Shown here piece by piece: positions 25,101 to 39,600 of a DNA stretch of 64,000 nt (position 1 is the first letter of the stretch; each line of letters opens with the position of its first letter). Source of the DNA: Helicoverpa zea. Lineage: Eukaryota > Arthropoda > Insecta > Lepidoptera > Noctuidae. The notes beneath the pieces are model-generated. The model was given only the letters and a program-made list of their open reading frames with translations. It was not told the origin of the DNA and ran no database searches. The stretch spans positions 17,422,001 through 17,486,000 of the forward strand of contig NC_061482.1 of the NCBI RefSeq assembly GCF_022581195.2, in the 5' to 3' direction. A program made the position numbers and the translations under genes.

Positions 25101-28100
25101 AGGGAAACAACGGAGATGCCGTAAGAAAGGTAGGTCAGGCGCCTTCTTGTAGGTCAAGATAACGGTAGGCGTGATCAGTTACTAGAACTAATAAAACGTT
25201 CTGAGTCCTTGCTAAATCAAAACCAATCTGTCAAAAAATGGTCTTGATTGATTGGTGATTTTGAAAATAATGGACGGTTCCATAGAAAGCCTATAAAAGC
25301 GGAGCTAGTTACGTTACCTATCTTCCGAAGACCCGCATGTTGTCGCGCTACTTTCTCAGATTTTGCGTTGTGACATCTCCGCTAGTCATTTTGTTCTCCA
25401 TGTTACGCACACAACTACATAATCACGCACACACTGACACGCGGTGTCCATTGAAGTGCGCGCATGCACAGGCATACCACTCAAACTATCAAGAAGCAAT
25501 CCCAATTTAACACTAGAATAACAATTTTAATGTCTGCGGGAGTTTCGCGGACGATAAATTTCTTCTCGGGGCCTCTGCGGTCGACTGGTCGCGTAAATAT
25601 TTATTTCAAATTAAAACAACGACGGGTTTTTGCTCGCGGCTCTTGCTGGGTCCCGGCTGTTTGTAGAATTTGGCAAACACTTCGCTTGGTATTGTATTGT
25701 CAAGTTGATCTTCCTTGTTAGGCACTAAAGTCGATCACACGAGTCGATCTATCTAAGTTGGTCCGTGGATGAGTGACCATCTTGTCACGATGAGTTCCTC
25801 TATGTGTCAACTTGGTGGGTCCTGAACACTTTGACATATTTGAACATCTCTAGTTGTTCTACATTAGGTAGTGGGTACATGGCTTGTAGGCAGGAATGTT
25901 AGTAGTACTTTATTAATAATGCTGTCGGTGAGATGCATTGCACAGACTCACGTGACTGATAGTCTACTCTAAAAATATTCGCGCAATTTGAGTCATAATA
26001 GTCATGATGTAGCTAATAGTAAAATGTGTAAACATAACATTCTTATAAAATATCTTCAACGTATTTTTGCGAGTAAGAAATTAGGTTACGCGAGGAAATG
26101 GTAGTTTCACGCGGATGTTTGTTCAGTCTTGTTAAAGTATTTGATATATTGCTGGATAATGTAGGAAAGTAACCCTTTTGGTAGGCGAGGTCGCAGATCC
26201 CGCTAGTCTTGGCACATAAAACACGTAATAATGGCGTTGGGTGCGGCATCGAACGTATCTTTTATGGCGTCTCTAAATCACGCTCAGGTGGTTTGCACCG
26301 AAATAGCTCGTCACGCTGGGCCCACGACACGCCGCGCCACCGTCACGCTGGGCCCCCGTCACGTCGACGCCACGCCGCCGTCACGCACGACTTCGCCCGC
26401 GGAGTAATTGATAGTAGCGCGAGTCACATGATGAATTACAACTTCGCTATTTCTTTTATTGCGTTTACGGTAAGTGGCGGCGGGCGCCGGTGAAAAATGT
26501 TACAGGATTTTGGTCTTCGGAAGTACCTACCTACTAGCTACACTCTTCAACCTAACTACTATTATAAACTATGGGTAATAAAACTGTCTTTCGTTACGTG
26601 TCGTGGTCGTCGTGTTACAGATTATCCAAACAATTTTTTGTTCTTTGTTTGTACTCTAGAGGCTCCGACGCTACTCAACAGATTTGAAAAAGTCATTCAC
26701 TGTCGCGGAGCTAGACTATCGCCGGGTGACATATACGTACTATCCATCCTGGTTACCGCACACGTCTATCTCAACATACTCATTTGTGCTACAGCACTAT
26801 ATAACTATAGTATATACTTCCCAGCCGATTTTAGCTATGGTGACAGCTTTCGAGCAGTCGCTCCTTGTAAGACACTGGTACTCAGCCGCATCCGGTTAGA
26901 CTAAAAGCCTACCCCAACATAGGTGGGAAAAGGCTCGGGAAATGATGAACGAGCTAAGGTGATCGACTCTTCTATGCGCCCTTTGATGGTTGCAGTATCC
27001 TATGTGCGGCATATAACTATACTAGCTTCTGCCAGCGGTTTCACCCGCATCCCGTGGGAACCTCTGCGCGAACCCGGATAAAAAGTAGCCTATAGTCTGG
27101 ACGGATCGGACAAGTGCTTCCTGAGATTATCACGTTCAAATAAACAAACTCTTCAGCTTCATAATATTACTAGCTTTTGCCCGCGATTTCGTTCGCGTGG
27201 AATAGTGACTTCCGGCAGAATTTTGGTTTGACCAATAAATGGTGCTGTATATCCGGAATTTTTTTTTGTAATGAAAACTATCCTATGTCCTTTCTTAAGT
27301 TCCAAACTATGTCAATACCCACACAAATCTGTTCAGTGGTTTAGGTATGAAGAAAAGACAGACAGACAGACAGAGTTATTTTCGCATTTATAATATTAGT
27401 TTGGATCGTAAATATTCATGAACAAAATGTAGTGTCATCAGTTTAATTACCCGGCTGAAAGCTGACACACTATGTCAGTTTCGAGTAGGTGACTGCTAAC
27501 TGCCGGTAACTGGGAACTAAGTCTTGTATGACAGCTGTGTATCGTTGACAGATTGGCCAATCTGCTAATTGATTGCTGTTATGGGTAAACGTTATCTCGT
27601 TTATAGTCGACTAGCTTTTCCCCGCGGTTTCTCCCGAGTCCTGTGGGAACTTCTACTAAAATATAGCCTATGCTACTCAGGAAGAGTGTAGCTTTCTAAT
27701 AATTAAATAATTTTTCAAATCGATTTAGAAGTTTCGTAGCATTTAGGGTACAAATAACAAACAAAAAACTGTTTTCTCTTTATTATATACTAGCTTCCGC
27801 TCGCGGATTCGCCCGCGTGGTGTGTTGATAAAAAGTAGGCTATGTGTTAATCCAGGGTATCACCTATCTACACACCGAACTTCAACCAAATCGGTCTAGC
27901 CGTTTTTGCGTGAAAGAATAACAAACATACATCCATACATTCTCACAAACTTTCACACATCCATATGTAGGGATTATGCTATTTACAGTCAACACTTCAG
28001 CTAATTTAACATCAACCTTTTGATTTAAAACCTGAGCTGCCTTTTCAATATAAAGTTGTTATTCGTGCACCCCAAAATGGTCTCAATATGGAATGAAACA

Positions 28101-31100
28101 TGTCAGCCGACTTCTCAAGCCGCGGGTTTTAATGAAAAATGTTTTGTTGACGCGGCCGATTGTTTGCGGCCGAGTTTGAGACAAACACAGCGGCCCGCTG
28201 GCTGTACCTATATACCACGTCAATATCAACTACTTAAAATGTCATTCCTTTAACGTAAGATGTAGAAAAGAGCTTATTTCTAAGTCTTCTTCTTCCTCCT
28301 GCCCTGTTCCCAATTTTATTTAGGGTCGGCGCAATATATCATCCTCTTCCATTTTACCCTGTCATTCGTCATACTGACACTCACTCCCTTCCTATTCATA
28401 TCATCTTTCAGGCAATCCATCCATCTTTTCTTAGGTCTTCCTCTTCCTCTCCATCCATCTACATTCATACTTGGCAGCCTCATAAATAAGACTGATCTTA
28501 AGGTCAAGCAACGTTTGCCCCGGTCTGTCCGCAGATGGGTGATGTTGTCATGATGAGTTCCTCTTTGTGTTTCACGGTACGTTGAGTCCCGACTGTCATT
28601 TGAACATCTTTGGCAGTCTTCGTGCAGACTTAAATAGGTGTATGAGTTGCCTAAGTAAGATAGACAGCCGCTTCTTGTAAAACATTAGTACTCAACTGCA
28701 ACCGACGAACAGGAAGCCGAGGCCATTATAAGTAGTTAGTACATAGAAAAGGCTAGGCAGATGACTATTCAAGGTGTTAGTAAGTAGCTCTAATCTCCTT
28801 GTTCCCCTAATATTACACTTCAGTAAGCTCATTATGTTTACCAGGCTTATATTTACATAACAAATTATTCTGTTTTGTCAGCATTAAACTGTACTACAGT
28901 AAGTCTATTAGTCCTACTTATTTATCGCTTTGAATCGCTGAATAATAAACCCGAGTTGAGAACTTGTAAGGAACTGATTTCCAAATCTTTGCATTTCCAT
29001 ACGAAACTGCTATCTATGTACTTGTGTGTTTCACCAGCCCGCTTTCGAACTTGTCCGTCGAACATCACTTATCGTATTCGTCAATCTAGAACTTATTGTC
29101 TCTCACTTGTTCCGCGTATAAAATTAGCTTCCCCTCCCCGTCTCACCCTCGTCACCACCCTCCTTCGCCCTCGGAACTAATCTGTACGTTTATACCTTAA
29201 GGTGACAAGTTCCGCAAACTTATCTACAATCTGCCACCGAAACAGATATTAACGACAAATTGGTAACAGTAGGCTTGATTCTCGAAATAGGAAAGAAAGA
29301 AAGGAAAGTTAAAAAGAAAGAAAGGAGAACTCTTCGTGTAGAGGGAATTGGGTCATTGTGTCAGAAAGCGTCCGACTTACAATAGCAGGTTTCGAAGGTC
29401 AAGTCTTTACAAAATACTAACAATGACGTTTTACATTTTGTGAATACAATGCGGAGGCGTTTGGGAACATTTAGCTATAGATCGCCGGTTTGGGGTACTT
29501 GAGACGAGGTGAATCTACCAAATTATGGAATCGGGAGATACTTTGCCGAAATTCACAACATTAAATGTTAGGAATAAAATTGAACTAGGGCATATATAGT
29601 TGTGAATATGTATATTCAACATCATAAATGTCAGTTTTCCTAAAATACCTAACTGTTTAGTATGAGTTATCACATTTCATTTTCAAACTAAACAGTTTTG
29701 AGTCTATTACGTTCTGCAAAATATTTTGAAAAGTACTTTTTCTTACATTCAATTTTGAGCTCAATCTGGTCTTATCTCGTACAAGAATTCTTTCAAAGGT
29801 TTGAGCTAGATTGAACGGTATTCGTTGGAAGAACTGTTGCATATAGAGGTACAGCTGATCCGAGCACAATAAGTGTGCAGGGGCGCTACACGGGCGTAAG
29901 CCACGTGGTGGCGGCTTGAGTAAGCCGCATGATGCCCGCAGTATTGCAACTCGCTTTGTGTGCCCGACTCAGTAAACCCGACTGGTTACTGAGCCGAATT
30001 TCAATACAAAATGTTTCAATGGGAACTTTATTTTTGGATGTTTGAGCAATATTTCGTGTAGGTTATCGCCAGCGCTCCATGAGTACTTCCCGCGCCTGGA
30101 TAAAAAGTAGCTTATGATGTATTCTATTCTGATGCTGCAACATTAATACCAAACCGTTCACCCGTTTACGACTGAACTAGTGACAAACATATACACTCAT
30201 TCACTTACAAACTTTCCTTTGCCTTCATTATGTTAGTGTAGTGAATAGCTATGTATTTTAATAAATAAAATAAGAAAAACTTTCTGTATGACCAAACTTC
30301 CATGACCTTGTACAGTCAACTTCAGGTCAGTGGTAACAGTTTTATAGGAAAATCGTACTTATTACTATTGAGTTAAGGTGCACGACAGTTACCACTGATG
30401 TGCAGTCTACTGTACTTAATGGTAGAAACAGTTCAACAGCCAATTAATTTAAACCTCACATAAACTTCAATATCGCTTAAATTAAAACAAACAGCTTCAA
30501 CATTTAATTTCAATCAATCAGTACAGAACCATATCTAACCAATCAGAAGAAAGCGGAGGATAGTGTTAAACCAATCACGTTGATATCTATCGGCCATTCA
30601 TTAGTGAGAGATCTGACGCGGGGCTTAAGCTTGTGTTGTGTAGTGAAACTTTACTTTAGTGGGGAAAGTAAGATTTTTCTTAAAGAAAACGGACAGATAC
30701 TTCATAGTACCTATTAGTAGAATGTTTTGTATTTCTAGTCCTTAATAGTTATCAATACTAATATTATAAAGAGGAAAACTTTGTTTGTTTGGTTGTAATG
30801 GATAAACTCAAAAACTACTGAACTGATTTTAAATATTCTTTCACCATTAGAAAGCTATATTATCTGCGAGTAACATAGGCTATATTTTATCCCGGTGCGG
30901 GCAGTAGCTCCCACGGGACGCGGGTGAAACCGTTGGAAAACGGCTAGTTGTAAATAAGACAGTAACTCTGTCTATTTGACATACTGTCACGCTAAAGCTA
31001 ATGAACTGATTTGGATGTAATTTGCTAGTCTAGAGACTGAGAAAGGCTACTTTTTGATGAAACTACGGAGCACAGTTGGTCTCCAATTACGTGGAACTAA

Positions 31101-33610
31101 TCTAAGTCAAAACTTCAAACTAATATTAAATCAAATATCGGCAAAAACGTTTTTGTGATTTCAACACAAATCTATAGTCAATTAATTTCCAACAAAACAA
31201 GACAAGAAAGAAGGCTATAATATTCGAAAATTTGAGACCTAGAGTGAGTGTACACGAGGTAACATATCCCGGTTGGCTAGATGCGAGCTCTCACGTGAGC
31301 CGTAATCCGACACCACTCGCCGCAGCATCCATCTCGGCTGTGAGCTCGCAAATCTGTGACACGCCAGCCGAACCACGCGACAGCTTTGTAACTGGGATGT
31401 TTGTTCATCAGTGTTTCTTCTTTTTAGTGGGTAAAGTTGGTGTTTGTAAGGGGTACCTGTCCCAGCTTAATAAAAAAAACCGTTATTTATAAAACGGACA
31501 AAAAATCACGTTTGTTGTATAGGAACCCCCCAAAATATATCATTAATTCTAGTATTCAGTTTTTTGTTGTTATAGCGGCAACCAAAATACATCATCTGTG
31601 AAAATTTCAGCTCTCTAACTATCGCGGTTCATGAGATACAGCCTGGTGACAGACGGCCGGACGGACGGACGGACAGAGGAGCGAAAACCATAGGGCCCCG
31701 TTTTACCCTTTGGGTACGGAACCCTAAAAAGCATGTGATCAGTAGTCAAGATCTATCACCTACGTCCCGAAGGAACTTGTTCCCGTACCCGGATAAAATA
31801 TAGCCTGTGTTCACCGGAAATAATGTAGCGTCCCACGAGTGAAATCATTTTTCAAATCAGTCAAGTAGTTTCAGAGCCTATTCATGTCAAACAAACAAAC
31901 AATCAATATTTCCTCCTTATAATATTTGTGTACATAGATTATGCTGAAAAGTATACATATCTCCCGAACTACTGAACTTTTATTACTACTATTATATTTG
32001 AACAATTATTTCAGTGTTACATACCTAACCCATTTATTGAGGGAGGCTCACTTTTATCACGAGTACATGCAGAGTACTTCCCTATAAGCTGATAAACCGC
32101 AGACGGAAGCTAGTGTATTAAATAAGCTTTAGCATGTACGTAGCTAAAATTCACGTGACAGTTTTTGTCATACGCGGGAGAGGATTAACTACCTACAGGA
32201 GCTTACATAAAATGTTGCATTTTGTATGCATTTCCAACAATGATGTTGCATTTTCGAAATGCACCTTACGTGATTTGCCGGAATTTGAATGGAGTTGTAG
32301 AATTTGTGAGGAAAGGCAAATGTATTAGGTTCCTTGAAGCGACTTTCTGGGTTATCTATCTAGGTTTCCGTAGACGAGTTTTTTATTCGACTAAAAAATA
32401 AATGCATTTCATGCTGTCATTTGAACATCTTTGGCAGTCATTAAGGGTACTCGGAAGACAGTAAGACTGACAACCAGCCTCACCTATGGGTGTTAGGTTG
32501 CCCAGGGAACTGGGTTGAGAATGTCAGATAGGCAGTCGCTCCTTGTAACTCTCACGTACTCAGGAGCCGGTTAGACTGTAGTCGACCACAACAATGTTGG
32601 GAAAAGGCTAGGTAAGCAATGATTTGTAAATGCGAAAGTTTGTAAGGTATAATTTACTGTATATGAGTGATAACAAACGTACAGTGTTTGTTATCTTTCA
32701 CGCTACAACTACTAAAGGTCTTTCGCTTATAATATTATCTAAATAACACATATGCTACTTTTTATCCATGTGCGAGAAGTACACCCCTTGTGAAGCATGT
32801 GGAACCGCGAGAAACATCTAGTAATAAATATTCCGAACATAACACTTGACGAATAATTATGCAAAGCTTTGCTCCTCTCATTACGAACAGGCCTCCGAGT
32901 TATAATTATTTCAATGTATGATAATCATATACAGGGGATTCTATTTAGGAACTCTTAATTAAGGAAAACAATGAATTGTTCCGAGTTAAGCAAGTTTCCT
33001 AACACCACTATATTCGTTGGCAATCATTCGAGAATGTGTAGATTGTTTTACATTAAAAATACATTTTATATTTCACTAGCTGTTTCACCCGTGTCCCGGG
33101 GGAACTAATTCCGGTACCAGGGTAACATATAAGGGGGCTGATAATGTAGCTTTCCAACAGTGAAAGGATTTTTCAAATCGGTTCAGTAGTTTCGGACCCT
33201 TTAGGTTACAAACAAACAGAAAAATGTTTTCTCTTGTTGTTCATTTTATGTACCCCACAGCACATGTATAACATATCTGTCTCTAGTCGCAAAACAACAA
33301 CAGATACGTTATAGAAACCCGCAGTTCTATGGAAAATTCGTTTCATTTATGATTATACCCGATGTTTCTTAATACAACTTGTTCCCTATTTTTCTCCCAA
33401 TTATTATAATTTGATGAGTATTTTACGTGAGACGCCGCTGGGCAACGCTTTTGTTAATTACTGAAATAATTAACGGCGCCTTCATACTAGCGGATTTTCC
33501 GAGCGTCGTCATTAGGTTTATACGGTTGCGTAACAACAAGCAATAGACAACTACTTACCAGCTTTTTTTTTAACCCCCGACGCAAAAACGACGGGGTGTT
33601 ATAAGTTTGA

Positions 33611-33662
<52 letters not shown>

Positions 33663-36600
33663 GCATCGTAGCTCCCAAACGGATGATCCGATTGTAATGC
33701 GTTTTTTTTTGTTTGAAAGGAATGTCATTCGGGAGTGTTCTTAGCTGTTTGTTGGAAATCGGTTCAGGTCTTCAAGGTCATCAGCTCGTTTGATAGGTGT
33801 GATAGGAATGTTACACGCTCAGTTTACTTGCAAGCATATGTGGGATCTGAAATTTGAAACACTAATGTCTTCTGGAACCGCTGAGCTGGTCTGCTGTTAG
33901 GGCACGAAGATAGGAGACGTAACCCTGAACTGCCTTTTAGTAAACGCATCGAGTTTGGGCTCGTTGAATTTGTCTTGACTAGTTCTCTTCATGATTGTAA
34001 TTGACGAGAACCTGATGCTGGAAATGGGATGTGACGGATGAAACCCTGGAATGCCGGAATGAAACGGATAAACCGATTTATATTTTTGCTGAAAATCTAG
34101 AACCTGACCCTGACCCTGACCAAAAGTTAATCTTTATTGATTCTTAATCTGTGCAATTCTCCCAGAGCCAGTTTGTCATGAGGATTGTTAAACAGCTTCC
34201 TTTGGCCGTGATCGCACATAGCGACCCCATCTTAAAATAAAAGAAATTAAATGAAGGAAGGAAAAATTAAGGAGCTCCTTCAAAAAGCATGAAATAAAAT
34301 TAAATTATAAATTTAAAAAAACCCCCGACCCAAAAAAAGTACGCAATTAAACCCTATAAAAAGCAAAAAATAACTTTAAACACTACGTAAGTACCAACTA
34401 AAGCATGTCAGACTAAACAAAATTTTGTCGTGTCGGGGGACCGCTTTTTACCTTTAAAAATACTTACATAAATCAAATGATACCTACCTAATTACAACAC
34501 TCGTATAAAAAAACACGTATCTAAACACAATTATATTACAAAGTTATAAGTAGTATATATAATGTAGTAGTATATAATTACTTCTAACGTTAGGCTAATA
34601 AATTAAAGCGGTCCCCCGACACGACAAAATTTTGTTTAGTCTGACATGCTTTAGTTGGTACTTACGTAGTGTTTAAAGTTATTTTTTGCTTTTTATAGGG
34701 TTTAATTGCGTACTTTTTTTGGGTCGGGGGTTTTTTTTAATTTATAATTTAATTTTAACGACGTCAAAAATCATCAAATGACCCCTCTCCTATGTATTTC
34801 CATATATACTCTATGTACTCCCCTATGTATGTCCTTATGTACACTCTATGAACTGCCCTATGTATTTCCTTATGTACTCCCCTATGTATTTCTATATACA
34901 CTCTATGTACTGCCCTATGTATTTCCTTATGTACTCCCCTATGTATTTCTATATACACTCTATGTACTGCTTTATGTATTTCCTTATGTACTCCCCTATG
35001 TATTTCTATATACACTCTATGAACTGCCCTATGTATTTCCTTATGTACACTCTATCTACTCCCTTATGTATTTTCTTATATACACTCTATGTAATCCCCT
35101 ATGTATTTCCATATACACTTTATGAACTCCCCTATGTATTTCCATATACACTTTATGTACTCCCCTGTGTATTTCTATGTACTCCCCTGTGTATTTCTAT
35201 ATACACTCTATGTACTCCCCTATGTATTTCTATATACACTCTATGTACTGCTCTATGTATTTCCTTATGTACTCCCCTATGTATATCTATATACACTCTA
35301 TGAACTGCCCTATGTATTTCCTTATGTACACTCTATCTACTCCCTTATGTATTTTCTTATATACACTCTATGTAATCCCCTATGTATTTCCATATACACT
35401 TTATGAACTCCCCTATGTATTTCCATATACACTTTATGTACTCCCCTATGTATTTCTATATACACTCTATGTACTGCCCTATGTATTTCCTTATCTACTC
35501 CCCTATGTATTTCTATATACACTCTATGAACTGCCCTATGTATTTCCTTATGTACACTCTATCTACTCCCTTATGTATTTTCTTATATACACTCTATGTA
35601 ATCCCCTATGTATTTCCATATACACTTTATGAACTCCCCTATGTATTTCCATATACACTTTATGTACTCCCCTAAGTAGGTTAGCAGCGGTGAGGGAATG
35701 TCAGACTCTTACTGACTAAAAACCGTCGTGTTCCGTCGTAGGCCTTTTATGTGTCAGGGCCGCGGTATCTCTTTCGAACAACCCGCAGCCCCGGCAGGCC
35801 TTGGCCCTACTGAGCCACGCAACAGATTTTTACCACTCAGAATTTGTCGCTCGTAGAAAAACTGCGTGACAAAATCCGCTAGTGTGAAAACGCTATTGGT
35901 ATTTTTCCAGCTAAGATCTTTATGGATAAATAATCAAGAAAAATATAATGACAACTATTTATACTCATAACACCTGCGGTTTCACCCACTTCATGAGGGA
36001 ACTTCTTCCTGCACCCACATATAACGAAGCCTATCAGTTATTCTGATATATTATAAGCTTTATCCCTGCAAATTATCATCAAAATCCTTCCAGTAGTCTT
36101 TAGGCTAGAAATCAAACATCCGTACCTACTTACAAACTCTCGTTTATAATATAAGTAGAATTCATGTATCAATACCTATGTATCATTTCATTTATAGCTC
36201 AAACCCTACTGAATAGTGTACATTAGATTCAAAGATAGACATTTCTAACTGTGGCTCATAGTTCAACAGACAGAAAAAAAGTTAAACATTCCTTGTAAAT
36301 GATTAGTCATGTAGGTAGTTAAATATTTCATTATTTTTAACTAAGACAATTCATGCAACTCATTTAGAATTAAATGTCTTGTGTCGAATGTTGAAATAAT
36401 TTTTGCAACCGCGTGTCACCCGCAAGCGAACAGTTCAATCGTGTGTCACGCACACCGAGGTTCAAATCAATCAAATAAAGTAATGCTTTCTCGGTTTACA
36501 TTCAATCATGTTCCACGTATTTCTATCTCTTAAGGAAACTCCAATTTGATCAATGAAAACTACGCTGTTTTCATAAAGATCCCTAGCTTTGAAATGCTGT

Positions 36601-39600
36601 AAAATTCAGTAAAGTCTTGTAAATTGAAACTTGCAAATGAAACTGCCACCGCATGACAAACAGACGTACAACTCCTCTACTGAGCTCGCAAAGTAGTCGA
36701 AGTCTCGTAAAACTGATTTGTAATCGCTGTTGAGATTACACGACAAACTTGTTCGCTCCGTTGTTCTTAAGCAAACTAGTTCAATCATATCGCGGTGTTC
36801 AATCTTTCGCGAGACTTACCGGAGCGCGCTGTGACGTGACGGGGCGCCCGCTTCTCTGATCCCCGCATGCCGATAGATGTTTTTTCATATTGTTTGCAAA
36901 TCCGCGGATTTGCCGTAATGTACAAACACAATGGGATCCGCGTGAATTCGCTGTTGAAAGGTTTATGCCGAATCAAATGAGACATATCCAATTTCAAACC
37001 TGGTAAGCTCTGGCTCTCGAATCCGTGATATTTCTACCTGTTGTTATTCAGTGAAGGTACGATTTAACAGCCTCTTAGCTACTTAACTAAAATGTATTTG
37101 TACAAAGTACCTGGCCGTTACGGTGGCAATCTTAGCAACATTTCAGCCACCTTAAGATTAAAACAAAAATCAGAGTCGACGGAGCGTAACAGCCTTTATT
37201 AATTTTGTCGAGGAAAAACAACAGCTTTACAGCAGTTTATGATGTCCATTTAATAATGCTCAAGTAAATGAACGGACAAATTGTGTACATAAAGCCAAGT
37301 TGGCTGACACTTGGATTACTTGAGCCTTGGGATTTTATTTGGCGAATATTTTTTTTTTAAATTGGGGTTGCTTTGTGTGAGCAAAGTTTTTGTTTAACAA
37401 ATGCCATCTTTCTTTATGAGTGTTTTATAAACCGGGATTAAAATGAGAAGCCGCAAAGTCCGCAGAGGATTGTAACGTGTGGGTTTGGACTAAAGAGTGG
37501 CGGTTAACCCTTCAGTGTAAGCCAGTTTGCCGGTGACACGTGGGGTCCAATACACTCCGGTGACACAGCGCTGGCTCCGAGCCAGTTTGTCGAGCTGTTT
37601 TACTAACCTAACACATGTTGAAGCGTTATAGCAAAAGTATATTTTGAATGCTAGCTGCAGACTGCATCTTCCAACTTCTGGTTTGTATGTTTTTACATCG
37701 ATTTGGATCGAAGCGACAGCAGCACGTGCAACCGCCCTCAGACATCGACCGATTTGCAAAGTGTGGTTGGCTTAGCTTTCAAAACGCACCTTTAGGACTA
37801 ACTCCCATATCATGAGACCTTTTTATAATATGTAGGTGTAACGTAACAAAACTCGTGAACACAGGTAACTGCGCATCTGTTTACCTCAATCAAAAGGCAA
37901 ACACATTAAAATTCATATTTTCGCCGTCGGCATCCAAATATAAACTGAAAGCAAAGTTAAATACGTATATGTGTTGATTTTTTTACGTTAGCTTTGATTA
38001 TACGGAATATAAACACGAAATAAAATTTTGCAGTGTCACGTGTTTTTGGGTTTCGGCAAACGAGTCGCGTTGATGCCGGCTCGCTGTCCAACTGAGGGTT
38101 TTGTATGCTTTTATTTTTATGCAAGGACATAGAAATGTAAAGGGAAATATTCCTTTTATTGAATGGAAACTTATATTATTCATTCGTTCACGTATTACGA
38201 ACTCCTAAGCATCGTCGCAACGCGGTTACTATTGTTTTTATTTTTTGTAATTGATTTGTTGTGCAGGAGACGGTTGAAAATTCCATTTTCGTCTTCCGCG
38301 CTAGTTTTAACTACTTATATCGGACTATGACGTAGAAAAACGAAAAATAATTATAGAATATTTATAGTTGCCTGTATAGTTCTATAACTATACAGGTAAC
38401 TATAAATATTCTATAATTATTTTTAAGGTGTATGTATTACTATAAGTGAATAACAGAGATATACCTACAACTGTCGTAACAGGTGGAAACATATAGTTTC
38501 TTCCCGGAATTATACCCCACACATCTGAGAGAGACACATGTGCAGTGCTCAGCCAGGGGCGAAGGGACTCGGGTACACTGGCTCACGAGGCACGAGGCGC
38601 GAGGCATGAGCCGCGAGGCGCCGGCGGCACGTAACGTGATATCACGCGTGACAGACTCCGCGACTTTCGTGAGCCAGTGAACTCTGACGTCACGGTGAAA
38701 CGTCACTCGCATACTGATCATGTTATGTATGAGGTTTTAGCCTTGTTTTCGTAATCGCTAAATAACTTTTCTTCTCTGAAGATAGTGTTTTCTACATTTA
38801 TTTTTGACCATCGTGAAGTCTAGAAGCTAACTTTGGACTATCAACGCTGCTAGGCAAGATCTGTACTAACAATATTACGCAATTGGTTAACTTCAGAAAA
38901 ACACGAATTATTTCAATCATATTAACAATCGTTCTTGCCTATCTACCAGGCGTTTACCGCAAATTATTTGTGCATTTTTTGTGGCACCCAACCCTCTGAT
39001 AGATCGTCGAGGCACAAAATAACGAGGCATGGTCGCCTCATAACTAATGACCGTATTTGAAGGGCTAAGTGAACAAATGAAGCTCGGACAGTTACAATCT
39101 TGACGTATTGCGCTTTTATCCTTGGCAGCCAGAAGGCTTCACGAACTTAGTTCGTCTCCGGTTTCGAAGACAATAAGTTTGAAACCTCTAATGACAGTTC
39201 AAAATAATATTGCAATTATTGGGATAATGATTTATAGGCCTTGTAATGATTTATATTATGACGTTTATATTGTGGTTAACTCCGACTTGTTTTGGTTGTA
39301 ATTATAAGAATACATTTTATAAAACGAAAGTTTTACAGACGATTACTATGATACTTTAGAGAATTTTTTTTTTCAATAAGTATTTAAAGGACTTCTTTTA
39401 TCTAGTGAGCTGCAGCTTTAACTACCTAACAAACCCTAGTGTCCAAATTTTCTCAAATCCGCCTGACGGCTATGACATAAATAAACATAGTTTTCTCATA
39501 ATAGTCGTTGGTGTCCACGAAGTAACGTAGTTAGGTATGATGCCGCCTGCAAGCCGGGCATGATTATTAATAACTACAGCTTCTTCAGTAGGTTACAGAA

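Noticed and set aside
26497..26904. 135-codon frame
   Set aside because: Random composition and its end overlaps a HaSE-type SINE scrap.
34764..35675. Long frames on both strands rich in Tyr/Pro/Val or Ile/His/Arg
   Set aside because: They are read through a stop-free 57-bp minisatellite; no start context, domain or splice support.
34785..35675. CRISPR-like array
   Set aside because: Repeats are contiguous without unique spacers, and the DNA is eukaryotic.
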